From positions 1 to 20,916 of the forward strand of contig CAJUCC010000075.1 of NCBI GenBank assembly GCA_910585205.1: 20,916 nucleotides of DNA, given 5' to 3'. This DNA is from an uncultured Lachnospiraceae bacterium (GTDB taxonomy: Bacteria; Bacillota; Clostridia; Lachnospirales; Lachnospiraceae). The notes below the pieces were generated by a model. That model had not been told where the DNA came from and ran no database searches. It saw only the letters and a program-made list of their open reading frames with translations. This document shows, piece by piece, positions 14,497 through 20,916 of the stretch; within the stretch, counting starts at the first letter, position 1, and every line of letters starts with the position of its first letter. Both the position numbers and the translations under genes were made by a program.

Positions 14497-14787
14497 TTAT
14501 ATTTCGGCAAGGCGTTTGAATACAAGCGCATACCCATCATTACCATAATCAAGAGAGCGTTTGACACGGCTGATGGTGGCGGTAGAGGCGCCGGTCTTTT
14601 CTGCAATATCGAGATAGGTTCTGTGCTCCCGCAGCATGGCGGCCACTTCGAATCGCTGCGAAAGGGATAACAGTTCGTTGACGGTGCACAAATCTTCCAG
14701 AAAATGGTAGCACTCTTCCTTTGTCTGCAGCGTTAAGATCGCATCGAAGAGATGGTCTACTGCATCTGTCCTGATTTTTTTATTCAT
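14497..14787 (-). CDS. yerC: YerC/YecD-type TrpR-like DNA-binding protein
   Basis: This 96-residue protein is a TrpR-superfamily regulator of the YerC/YecD type. Residues 1-45 form the helical dimer part (AVDHLFDAILTLQTKEEC, FLEDLCTVNELLSLSQRFE) and 47-80 the helix-turn-helix (AAMLREHRTYLDIAEKTGAS, TATISRVKRSL). The ending DYGNDGYALVFKRL is typical of the family in Firmicutes. The true effector and targets of YerC proteins are not well established, and the gene is not next to trp genes here. The start follows GGAGGTAAAATCCT, a good site with nine bases of spacing. It has its own promoter and terminator. Confidence 0.9.
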   Translation of the reverse strand: MNKKIRTDAVDHLFDAILTLQTKEECYHFLEDLCTVNELLSLSQRFEVAAMLREHRTYLDIAEKTGASTATISRVKRSLDYGNDGYALVFKRLAEI

Positions 14788-14813
14788 AGGATTTTACCTC
14801 CGGTCATTGCTCT

Positions 14814-14842
14814 ATTTTACCATACTAAAGTTTTGAAGTAAA
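14814..14842 (-). promoter_or_regulatory. Promoter of yerC
   Basis: On the minus strand TTTACT (14842-14837), 17 bases and TAAAAT (14819-14814) would start transcription about 20 bases before the start codon. It is back to back with the promoter of the sensing operon. Confidence 0.6.
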
Positions 14843-14902
14843 GATGATTCATTCCGCTGTTTGGGGTGTCCGTTTCCGGAGAGAATAAAAACAAAGAATT
14901 AC

Positions 14903-14931
14903 TTGTCATGTAGTTCTAAAAACTATATACT
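14903..14931 (+). promoter_or_regulatory. Promoter of the DUF1836-sugar sensing operon
   Basis: TTGTCA (14903-14908), exactly 17 bases and TATACT (14926-14931) match consensus at five of six positions each. The leader before the ATG at 15002 would be about 65 bases and shows a small GCCCCGGCAGGGG hairpin-like stretch just before the ribosome binding site. No other promoter is visible within the five-gene unit. Confidence 0.8.
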
Positions 14932-15001
14932 AGAGAAAAAATAAGACAAAAACGGAAAACCGGAGTTTCACAAAGCCCCGGCAGGGGAAGGAGCGAATGG
15001 T

Positions 15002-15634
15002 ATGACGATTGACAGGAAAGACTTATTGAACAGCATTATGGACAGCTTTGACAGGATCGGTTATATCAGGGCGGAGGATATTCCCGCCATTGATCTGTAT
15101 ATGGATCAGGTGACGACGTTTATGGACAAAGCGCTGAAAAACACGACACGCTATCCTGAAAATGATAAAGTTCTGACAAAGACAATGATTAACAATTACG
15201 CCAAGAACGATCTGCTGCCGCCTCCCGTAAAAAAGAAATACACAAAAGAGCATATGCTTGTGCTGATCTTTATCTACTATTATAAGAATATTCTCTCCAT
15301 CACAGACATTCAGACATTGCTGGAGCCGCTTACCGGGCAGTATTTCGGGGCAAAAAACGGTTTGAATCTGGAAGCCGTCTATAATGAGGTGTTCAGTCTT
15401 CAGGAAGAACAGGTAGAGAGTCTGAAAAAAGATGTGTACCGAAAATATAAAAATGCGGAGCAGTCTTTTGCACAGGCGCCGGATGACCGGAAGGAATTTC
15501 TGCGGACCTTTGCCTTTATCTGCTATCTGAGTTTTGATGTGTATGTGAAAAAGCTTCTGATCGAAAAAGTGATTGACGGTCTGCGGGATGACGGAGGCAG
15601 AAAGCGTGAAAAAAGCGACAGAAAAAAGGAATAA
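15002..15634 (+). CDS. DUF1836 domain protein
   Basis: The 210-residue protein carries the DUF1836 pattern common in clostridia: LTKTMINNYAKNDLLPPP (about 58-75), KKKYTKEHMLVLIFIYYYKN (about 77-96) and ILSITDIQTLLEPL. The first block is reminiscent of a MerR-like winged helix, so DNA binding is possible but unproven. The C-terminal half is helical and ends in a very basic/acidic tail (GRKREKSDRKKE). It is predicted to be cytosolic. The start follows GGGAAGGAG. Its last 29 bases overlap the start of the anchored binding-protein gene, so the two are probably translationally coupled. Confidence 0.85.
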   Translation: MTIDRKDLLNSIMDSFDRIGYIRAEDIPAIDLYMDQVTTFMDKALKNTTRYPENDKVLTKTMINNYAKNDLLPPPVKKKYTKEHMLVLIFIYYYKNILSITDIQTLLEPLTGQYFGAKNGLNLEAVYNEVFSLQEEQVESLKKDVYRKYKNAEQSFAQAPDDRKEFLRTFAFICYLSFDVYVKKLLIEKVIDGLRDDGGRKREKSDRKKE

Positions 15635-16670
15635 CAGGGAGATATTGGGAAGTAACAGGGCGCTTGTGGCCGGATGCATCTGCTCTGTTGCTTTTATATT
15701 GCTGATTACGGTGGGAAGCATGATTTTGTTCCGGGAAAATATGATGCAGAGCGCAGAACTTCTGGAGCAGTCGGAAGATGAGGCGTACGAGGCGTATTAT
15801 GTGATGATTGTATCGGATCATACATCCGAATTCTGGCAGTCCGTTTATGCGGGCGCCCGGGAAGAAGGGCGGGAAAAAGGCGCCTGGGTGGAGATGTTCG
15901 GGAGCAATCTGAGCACCGGATATTCCCAGAACGATCTGCTGAAGATGGCCATTGCCTCCGGTGTTGACGGCATCATTCTGGAAGCGGACGAATCTATGGT
16001 GACAACCGGGCATCTGAAGGAAGCGGAGGAGCGGGGGATTCCCGTTGTCACGGTGCTCGGCGATAACAGTCAGGGGATTCGCAAAAGCTTTGTCGGCGTG
16101 AGCAATTATAATCTGGGCAGGGAATACGGAAGGCAGGTGCTTTCGATAGACGATAAAGAGGTGGCGGACGTCCTGGTGCTGATGAGTGCGGATGCGCAGG
16201 ACACCAGCCAGAATATTATTTTCTCCGGCATTCAGGAGACGCTGGCGGAAGCGGGCGGAGCGGCCGTGCAGGTGCGGGCCGCGGCCGTCGAGAATAAGGG
16301 GGCGTTCGACGCGGAGGAATCGATCCGCAATCTTTTTATGGAAGAAACACTGCCGGATGTGATGATTTGTCTGGATGAAATCACGACATCCTGTGTGTAT
16401 CAGGCCGTAGTGGACTATAATATAGTGGGGCAGATTGACATTATCGGATACTACGACTCGGATGTCATCCTGCGGGCCATCGAGCGCAATGTGGTGCGCT
16501 CCACCATTTCCATCGACACGGCGGAGATGGGGGAATACTGTGTCGCGGCGCTGGACGAATACCGGAAGAACGGCTATGTCAGCGAATATTTCAGCGTGGG
16601 CACCAATCTGATTACCATGGAAAATGTAAAAGCGTATCTGGGAGGTGCAGGCAGTGGGCAGAATCCATAA
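15606..16670 (+). CDS. Membrane-anchored periplasmic-binding-protein-like sugar sensor
   Basis: The 354-residue protein has a basic head, one uncleaved membrane helix (about 19-42) and an extracytoplasmic type I periplasmic-binding fold (Peripla_BP_4 type, about 64-340): YYVMIVSDHTSEFWQSVYAG, GVDGIILEADE, GIPVVTVLGDN, FVGVSNYNLGREYG, DVMICLDEITTSCVYQAV and DIIGYYDSDVILRAIERN. It lacks a usable lipobox, so it is fixed by its helix, unlike transport binding proteins. The GTG at 15606 is chosen because GGAGG lies eight bases upstream; a TTG at 15645 is a weaker alternative. It overlaps the DUF1836 gene by 29 bases and the kinase gene by 17. This points to a co-sensor for the kinase. The ligand cannot be read from sequence; a sugar is likely. 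Confidence 0.82.
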   Translation: MKKATEKRNNREILGSNRALVAGCICSVAFILLITVGSMILFRENMMQSAELLEQSEDEAYEAYYVMIVSDHTSEFWQSVYAGAREEGREKGAWVEMFGSNLSTGYSQNDLLKMAIASGVDGIILEADESMVTTGHLKEAEERGIPVVTVLGDNSQGIRKSFVGVSNYNLGREYGRQVLSIDDKEVADVLVLMSADAQDTSQNIIFSGIQETLAEAGGAAVQVRAAAVENKGAFDAEESIRNLFMEETLPDVMICLDEITTSCVYQAVVDYNIVGQIDIIGYYDSDVILRAIERNVVRSTISIDTAEMGEYCVAALDEYRKNGYVSEYFSVGTNLITMENVKAYLGGAGSGQNP

Positions 16671-18144
16671 GCTTTCCATTCGAACCAAAATGATTCTGGT
16701 ATTTATCATTACCACCCTTATTCTGCTGCTGATTAATCTGTTTATGTATGTCAATGTCAATCATATGATGAACCGTCTCGACGAGGTATATGTCAGCAAT
16801 ATCAGTCTTAACGAACTGGCGGATACGCTGACGAAAGTGCAGATGAGCATGACGGATTATCTCAATACCCGGACAAGCGACGCCATGGAGGATTATTACC
16901 GGAATGAGCAGGATTATGCCGGACTGGTTGCCAGCCTCAATGACCGCACATACGGTAATGATTTAAAGCTGATGGAAAAAAATATCCGCAGTATGTCCGC
17001 GGAATATCTGGAGCTGACCGGACAGACGATCAGTGCCAAAAGAGGCGGCAATGTGGAGAAGGTCAAGGCGCATTATGAGCGGGCGACGGAAATGTACGGC
17101 TATATCAGCACCTATATTTACAGTCTGAACAATGAGCAGTTCCGGGTCAATTCGGACAGTTATCAGGCATTGTCCGTCTCCATCCATTATCTGGAGTGGA
17201 TTAATGTTGCCGCTTTGATTCTCGTGGGACTGTGCAATCTGGTCCTGATCCTGCTGCTGACGGGGACGATGATCAGTCCGCTGCAGCGGCTGGCCGGCAC
17301 GGCCGATCAGGTGGCCCGCGGCAATCTGGAAGTGGAACTGCTCCCGGTTATCTCGCAGGACGAGGTGGGTGTGGTAAGCATGGCATTTAACTCCATGGTG
17401 GTGAGCATCCGGGAATATATCGACCGCCTGCGCAAGAGCATGGAAACGGAAAATGCCATGAAAGAAAAGGAACTGATGATGGAGAGCCATTTGAAGGATG
17501 CCCGGATCAAGTATCTGCAGGCGCAGATCAATCCGCATTTTCTTTTTAATACGCTGAATGCGGGGGCGCAGCTTGCGATGATGGAAGGCGCGGAGCGCAC
17601 GTATCGTTATGTCCAGAATGTGGCCGACTTTTTCCGGTATAATGTTAAGAAAAATAACGATACGGTGACGCTGGCGGAGGAGATCACGCTGGTGGATACG
17701 TATATTTATATTCTGAATGTGCGGTTTTCCGGAGACATTCATTTCCGCAAGGAGGTGGACGAAAGCCTGCTGAATGTGCAGGTGCCGAGTATGATCCTGC
17801 AGCCGATTGTGGAGAACAGCGTCAACTATGGTATCCGCGGGATTGAATGGCAGGGGGAAATTGTGCTGTCCGTATACCGGATCGGCGGTACGCTCTGTGT
17901 CAGCGTGCGGGATAACGGAACCGGTATCACACAGGAAAAAATAGACAAGATTATGTCGGGACGTTTGCGCACGGCGGATCTCTCGGTTGATTCCAATGGC
18001 ATCGGGCTGGACAATGTAATCAGCCGCCTGCGCCTGTATCTGGATGAAGAAGATGTCATATCCATTTTCAGCGCCGGGGAAAATAAGGGAACGGAAGTGC
18101 TGATTTATATCCCGCTTCGGGAAGGGGAGTACAGAGATGTATAA
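16654..18144 (+). CDS. LytS/YesM-type sensor histidine kinase
   Basis: The 496-residue protein has a membrane helix at about 13-35, an extracytoplasmic helical sensor region of about 145 residues, a second helix at about 183-206, a HAMP domain (ISPLQRLAGTADQVARGN, then a coiled coil), a His_kinase domain with the phospho-acceptor H295 in QINPHFLFNTLN, and an HATPase domain with N388 in VENSVNYGI, DNGTGI at 420-425 and GIGLDNVISRLRL. It would autophosphorylate and pass phosphate to the next gene's product. The frame opens at a GTG at 16645, but that codon lies inside the GGGAGG site, so the GTG at 16654 is the likely start. It overlaps both neighbours, and the preceding anchored binding protein probably supplies ligand recognition. 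Confidence 0.93.
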   Translation: MGRIHKLSIRTKMILVFIITTLILLLINLFMYVNVNHMMNRLDEVYVSNISLNELADTLTKVQMSMTDYLNTRTSDAMEDYYRNEQDYAGLVASLNDRTYGNDLKLMEKNIRSMSAEYLELTGQTISAKRGGNVEKVKAHYERATEMYGYISTYIYSLNNEQFRVNSDSYQALSVSIHYLEWINVAALILVGLCNLVLILLLTGTMISPLQRLAGTADQVARGNLEVELLPVISQDEVGVVSMAFNSMVVSIREYIDRLRKSMETENAMKEKELMMESHLKDARIKYLQAQINPHFLFNTLNAGAQLAMMEGAERTYRYVQNVADFFRYNVKKNNDTVTLAEEITLVDTYIYILNVRFSGDIHFRKEVDESLLNVQVPSMILQPIVENSVNYGIRGIEWQGEIVLSVYRIGGTLCVSVRDNGTGITQEKIDKIMSGRLRTADLSVDSNGIGLDNVISRLRLYLDEEDVISIFSAGENKGTEVLIYIPLREGEYRDV

Positions 18145-19732
18145 GATTATGCTGGCGGACGATGAAGGGATTGTGATCGACTCCCTGAAATTTATTATAG
18201 AAAAAGAATTTCCCGGTGACTGTGTGGTGGAATACGCCAAAACGGGCAGAAGCGTGATCGAACTGGCGGAGGGATTTCGGCCGGATATTGCGGTGATGGA
18301 TATTCAGATGCCGGGGATTAACGGTATCGACGCCATGCGGGAGATCCGGGAAGCCAATGCGCATACGGTCTTTATTATCATGTCCGCCTATGATAAGTTC
18401 GACTATGCAAAAGAAGCTATCAATCTCGGCGTGCTGGAATATCTGAATAAACCGGTGGAGCGGGAGAAAATCGTGCAGGTGCTGCGGCGCGCCATGGGCA
18501 TGATCGACAGAGACAGAGAAAAGCGCAGTCAGGATCTGCTGATCCGCGAAAAGATGGAAACCGTGATTCCGATTATCGAAAACGGGCTGATTCAGAATCT
18601 TCTCTATCACGAACACTTTGAGGAGGACATCGACAATTTCCGAAATCTGCTCGGTATCCGGGAAGAGTATGCCTATATGGCGGCGCTTGTGTGCGGGGAG
18701 AGCCAGGAGGGCAATCATATGACCAACGCGGTGGGCGCGAGCATCCGTGTGCAGGACGCCTATCGGGTTATTCGCGAAATGACGGACGAATATCTCCCAG
18801 GCATTATGGGTTCCGTTATGGCCAATAAGATCGCAGTGCTGATTCCGTGCGGCCGGTCCAGACTGGAATACAATGAACGGATCCAGGTGATTGAAAAGGC
18901 GCGGGAGCTGGCCCGGAAACTGAAGGCGAGAACGGATATTGCCTTTCGGGTGGGAATCGGTTCCGTGAAAGCGATTTATGAAGTGGCGGAGTCATACAAT
19001 GAGGCGCTGCATGCGCTTGTGCAGACGACGAGCAAGGTTGCCCATGTGGACGATGCACCGGTCGGCTGCCTGTATGAGGAGAACTATCCGGCCGATATAG
19101 AGAAAATGCTGTTTGAGCTGACGGAAAAAGGAGATGTCAAGGGGGTGAAGGCGGAGGCGATCCGCTTCTTTGACTGGATGGAAGAGAACTATGCGGCATA
19201 TTTGACGGACATTAAACTGAAGGCGCTGGAATTTGTACTGTGGGCGGAGCATATTTCCTATGAGAGCGGCAGCAGGGTCTATCATTTCCGAAGCCGCAGC
19301 GATTATCTGCCGACACTTCTGGAGCTAAAAGATCTGGACGAGGTGCGCACATGGTTTGTGCACAAGATGGAGAATGCCTGCCGCGACATTACGTTAAAAA
19401 AAGAACCGCAGTCGGTGAGCGTCGTGGAAAAGGCACGACAGTATATCGATAAAAATTTCACCAATAAAGATATTTCATTGGATGAGGTATCGAGGGCGGT
19501 GGACATCAGCCCGTATTATTTCAGCAAAATATTCAAGGAGGAGACGGGCAGAAATTTTATCGAATATATTACGGAGATTCGCATGGACAGGGCGAAGGAA
19601 CTGCTGGCCGGAAGAGATATGTCGATGAAAGAGATCTGCGCGGCGGCCGGGTATTCGGATCCCAATTATTTCAGCCGTATCTTTAAGAAACATACCGGTG
19701 TTACGCCTACAGAGTATAAGGAGAAAAAATGA
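18137..19732 (+). CDS. YesN-type AraC-family response regulator
   Basis: This 531-residue protein has a receiver domain (1-120) with acidic D8/D9, phospho-acceptor D55 (IAVMDIQMPG), S83 and K105 (LNKPVERE), a long linker/middle domain (about 130-420) that includes a degenerate cyclase-like stretch (DIAFRVGIGSV, SYNEALHAL), and two AraC helix-turn-helix units in the last 105 residues (ISLDEVSRAVDISPYYFSKI, MSMKEICAAAGYSDPNYFSR). It is the expected partner of the upstream kinase and would activate sugar genes when phosphorylated. The ATG overlaps the end of the kinase gene by eight bases, with GAAGGGGAG upstream. The next gene starts one base after its stop. Confidence 0.95.
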   Translation: MYKIMLADDEGIVIDSLKFIIEKEFPGDCVVEYAKTGRSVIELAEGFRPDIAVMDIQMPGINGIDAMREIREANAHTVFIIMSAYDKFDYAKEAINLGVLEYLNKPVEREKIVQVLRRAMGMIDRDREKRSQDLLIREKMETVIPIIENGLIQNLLYHEHFEEDIDNFRNLLGIREEYAYMAALVCGESQEGNHMTNAVGASIRVQDAYRVIREMTDEYLPGIMGSVMANKIAVLIPCGRSRLEYNERIQVIEKARELARKLKARTDIAFRVGIGSVKAIYEVAESYNEALHALVQTTSKVAHVDDAPVGCLYEENYPADIEKMLFELTEKGDVKGVKAEAIRFFDWMEENYAAYLTDIKLKALEFVLWAEHISYESGSRVYHFRSRSDYLPTLLELKDLDEVRTWFVHKMENACRDITLKKEPQSVSVVEKARQYIDKNFTNKDISLDEVSRAVDISPYYFSKIFKEETGRNFIEYITEIRMDRAKELLAGRDMSMKEICAAAGYSDPNYFSRIFKKHTGVTPTEYKEKK

Positions 19733-19733
19733 G

Positions 19734-20801
19734 ATGAAAAAACGAATGTCTGTTCTGGTACTGGTATTGCTGCTGCTTGTTTGCGGCGGCTGCGCGTCGG
19801 GGGAAGAACGGATGGCGGAAGAGGACACCCAGACGCAGAAGCCGTTGCAGATTGGCATGAGCTTTGACTCGTTTGTGATCGAGCGCTGGCAGCGGGACCG
19901 GGATGTGTTCGTATCGACGGCTATGGAACTCGGGGCGGAAGTGAATGTGCAGAACGCCAATGGCGACATCGAAGAACAGATTGCCCAGATCGAATATTTT
20001 ATAGACAAGGAAATGGATGTGATTGTCATTGTCTGTATCGATTCCGACAGTCTGGGCGGGGTTGTACAGAAGGCAAAGGGAGCGGGGATTAAGGTGATCG
20101 CCTATGACCGGCTGATTAAAAACGGTGACGTTGATCTGTATATTTCTTTTGACAATGAAGCCGTGGGTGAGATGATGGCGGAGGGAATCGTCGGCAGCGA
20201 TATGGATGTGCACAGTGTGCTGATGCTGTGCGGGCCGCTGGTGGATAACAATGTATCGCTTGTAAACGAAGGGTTTCGGAACGTGATACAGGGACACCAG
20301 ATCGAGATTATCGATATGATGCATGCGGACGGCTGGAAAGCGGAGCTCGGGGCGGAATATATTTACAATCATATCGAGACGGTAAAACGGGCGGATGCCA
20401 TTATGTGCGGCAATGATGATATTGCGACGGCAGTCGTGCGTGCACTGGCGGAGAAACGTCTGGCGGGAAAGATCGGCGTTGTGGGGCAGGATGCCGATCT
20501 GGCGGCCTGTCAGCGCATCGTGCAGGGGACGCAGATTATGACGGTATACAAACCGGTGGAAAAGCTGGCGCAGCAGGCGGCGAGATGTGCGATTGAACTG
20601 GGAGAAGGCCGGAGCGTGGAGGCGGAAAGTACAATTGACGACGGCAGCTACCAGGTACCGTATATGACGCTGGAACCGGTCAGTGTCTATGCGGACAATA
20701 TGGATGAGGTGATTGTCAACAGCGGGTTCCATCTGAAAGAGGATGTATATTTGAATATACCGGAGCTGCGCGCATCAGGCGGCAGTCGGGAAGCAGAATA
20801 G
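19734..20801 (+). CDS. XylF/ChvE-like sugar-binding lipoprotein of an ABC transporter
   Basis: The 355-residue protein has a signal peptide with a Cys at 20 (LVCGGC; the -3 Cys makes the lipobox unusual) and a type I periplasmic-binding fold. It closely follows the D-xylose-binding XylF pattern: IGMSFDSFVIERWQRDRDVF at 40-59, VQNANGDIEEQIAQIE, VIAYDRLI, DLYISFDNEAVGEMMAEGI, GPLVDNN, ADAIMCGNDDIATAVV, GVVGQDADLAACQRIVQGTQ, MTVYKPVEKL and NSGFHLKE. D-xylose or a related aldose is the likely ligand. The start follows AAGGAG nine bases upstream and comes one base after the regulator stop. ATPase and permease genes would be expected beyond the right edge. Confidence 0.9.
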   Translation: MKKRMSVLVLVLLLLVCGGCASGEERMAEEDTQTQKPLQIGMSFDSFVIERWQRDRDVFVSTAMELGAEVNVQNANGDIEEQIAQIEYFIDKEMDVIVIVCIDSDSLGGVVQKAKGAGIKVIAYDRLIKNGDVDLYISFDNEAVGEMMAEGIVGSDMDVHSVLMLCGPLVDNNVSLVNEGFRNVIQGHQIEIIDMMHADGWKAELGAEYIYNHIETVKRADAIMCGNDDIATAVVRALAEKRLAGKIGVVGQDADLAACQRIVQGTQIMTVYKPVEKLAQQAARCAIELGEGRSVEAESTIDDGSYQVPYMTLEPVSVYADNMDEVIVNSGFHLKEDVYLNIPELRASGGSREAE

Positions 20802-20866
20802 ACGGACAGGACAAATTTGCGGCGGTTGGCAAAGAGAGACAAAAAAATGCTAGCACGCCGCGTTTT

Positions 20867-20895
20867 TTGACGGCGCAGAATTAAAAATGTACAGA
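20867..20895 (+). promoter_or_regulatory. Possible promoter facing out of the right edge
   Basis: TTGACG (20867-20872), 17 bases and TACAGA (20890-20895) form a pair with a good -35 and a poor -10, as in activator-dependent promoters. AAATGT (20885-20890) and ACATTT (20905-20910) flank it as an inverted repeat. The 115 bases after the last gene otherwise show no gene and no clear terminator. Confidence 0.3.
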
Positions 20896-20916
20896 AATTC
20901 GCAAACATTTCCTAAT

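Noticed and set aside
15669..15680. VAGC at the start of the anchored binding protein, resembling a lipobox
   Set aside because: The Cys precedes the hydrophobic core instead of following it, so it cannot be a lipoprotein cleavage site.
15516..18240. Long minus-strand open frames (15516-16760 and 16963-18240)
   Set aside because: Both lie antisense to the binding protein and kinase genes, whose motifs are unmistakable, and show no domain or ribosome binding site.
19707..20732. A 341-codon minus-strand open frame
   Set aside because: It mirrors the XylF-like gene in the antisense frame and has no recognisable domain.
20854..20875. CGCCG/CGGCG hairpin after the XylF-like gene
   Set aside because: The T-run is in the loop and not after the stem, so it is not an intrinsic terminator.
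1..20916. CRISPR arrays, tRNA or rRNA genes, prophage genes
   Set aside because: No regularly spaced repeats, no cloverleaf-like segments and no phage-type genes were seen; the only mobile-element trace is the transposase fragment at the left edge.

Overview
The window looks like a chromosomal segment of a Gram-positive, low-to-moderate GC anaerobe of the Clostridia, most likely Lachnospiraceae. This is inferred from the class III fructose-1,6-bisphosphatase, the DUF1836 protein, the YerC/TrpR-like regulator, the eukaryotic-type HisA, strong AGGAGG ribosome binding sites, TTGACA/TATAAT-type promoters, an L-box (lysine) riboswitch, and lipoproteins with short Lys-rich signal peptides. Most of it is ordinary core genome. 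The left edge carries the first codons of a transposase, and the right third is a sugar-sensing operon that continues past the window.

Region by region. 1-101: the 5' end of an IS1182-like transposase (minus strand) with a hairpin over its ribosome binding site. 146-2989 (minus): typA followed by a YghZ-type aldo-keto reductase, behind a clear promoter. 3205-3840: an SSB-like protein with two OB-like domains. 3984-4469: a degenerate CobO/BtuR-like protein. 4473-5661: promoter, lysine riboswitch, terminator and dapA. 5709-7052: a promoter and three small membrane proteins (TM2, unknown, DUF4190) placed between dapA and dapB. 7155-9920: dapB and fbp, closed by a bidirectional terminator. 9990-10466 (minus): an Asp/Asn/Thr/Gly-rich lipoprotein. 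10567-11343: a stand-alone eukaryotic-type hisA, overlapping tail to tail with a second lipoprotein gene (11338-12300, minus) that has a terminator hairpin in its leader. 12519-12719 (minus): a cold-shock protein. 12973-14323: a membrane-anchored, catalytically degenerate LytM/M23-like protein and a bactofilin, closed by a strong bidirectional terminator. 14497-14787 (minus): yerC. 14903-20801: promoter, DUF1836 protein, membrane-anchored sugar-binding protein, LytS/YesM-type histidine kinase, YesN-type AraC response regulator, and a XylF-like sugar-binding lipoprotein.

How the genes work together. DapA and DapB catalyse consecutive steps of the diaminopimelate/lysine pathway, and dapA is under lysine control. 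The LytM-like protein and the bactofilin probably form a cell-envelope or cell-shape module. The final five genes are nearly contiguous or overlapping. They read as a sensing circuit in which an anchored binding protein reports an extracellular sugar to the kinase, the kinase phosphorylates the AraC-type regulator, and the regulator drives the XylF-like binding protein and, presumably, transporter genes beyond the right edge. The most interesting items are this sensing operon with DUF1836 at its head, the degenerate LytM/bactofilin pair, the degenerate CobO-like protein, and the leader hairpins before the lipoprotein gene and the transposase. All family assignments are from reading the sequence; no database search was run.
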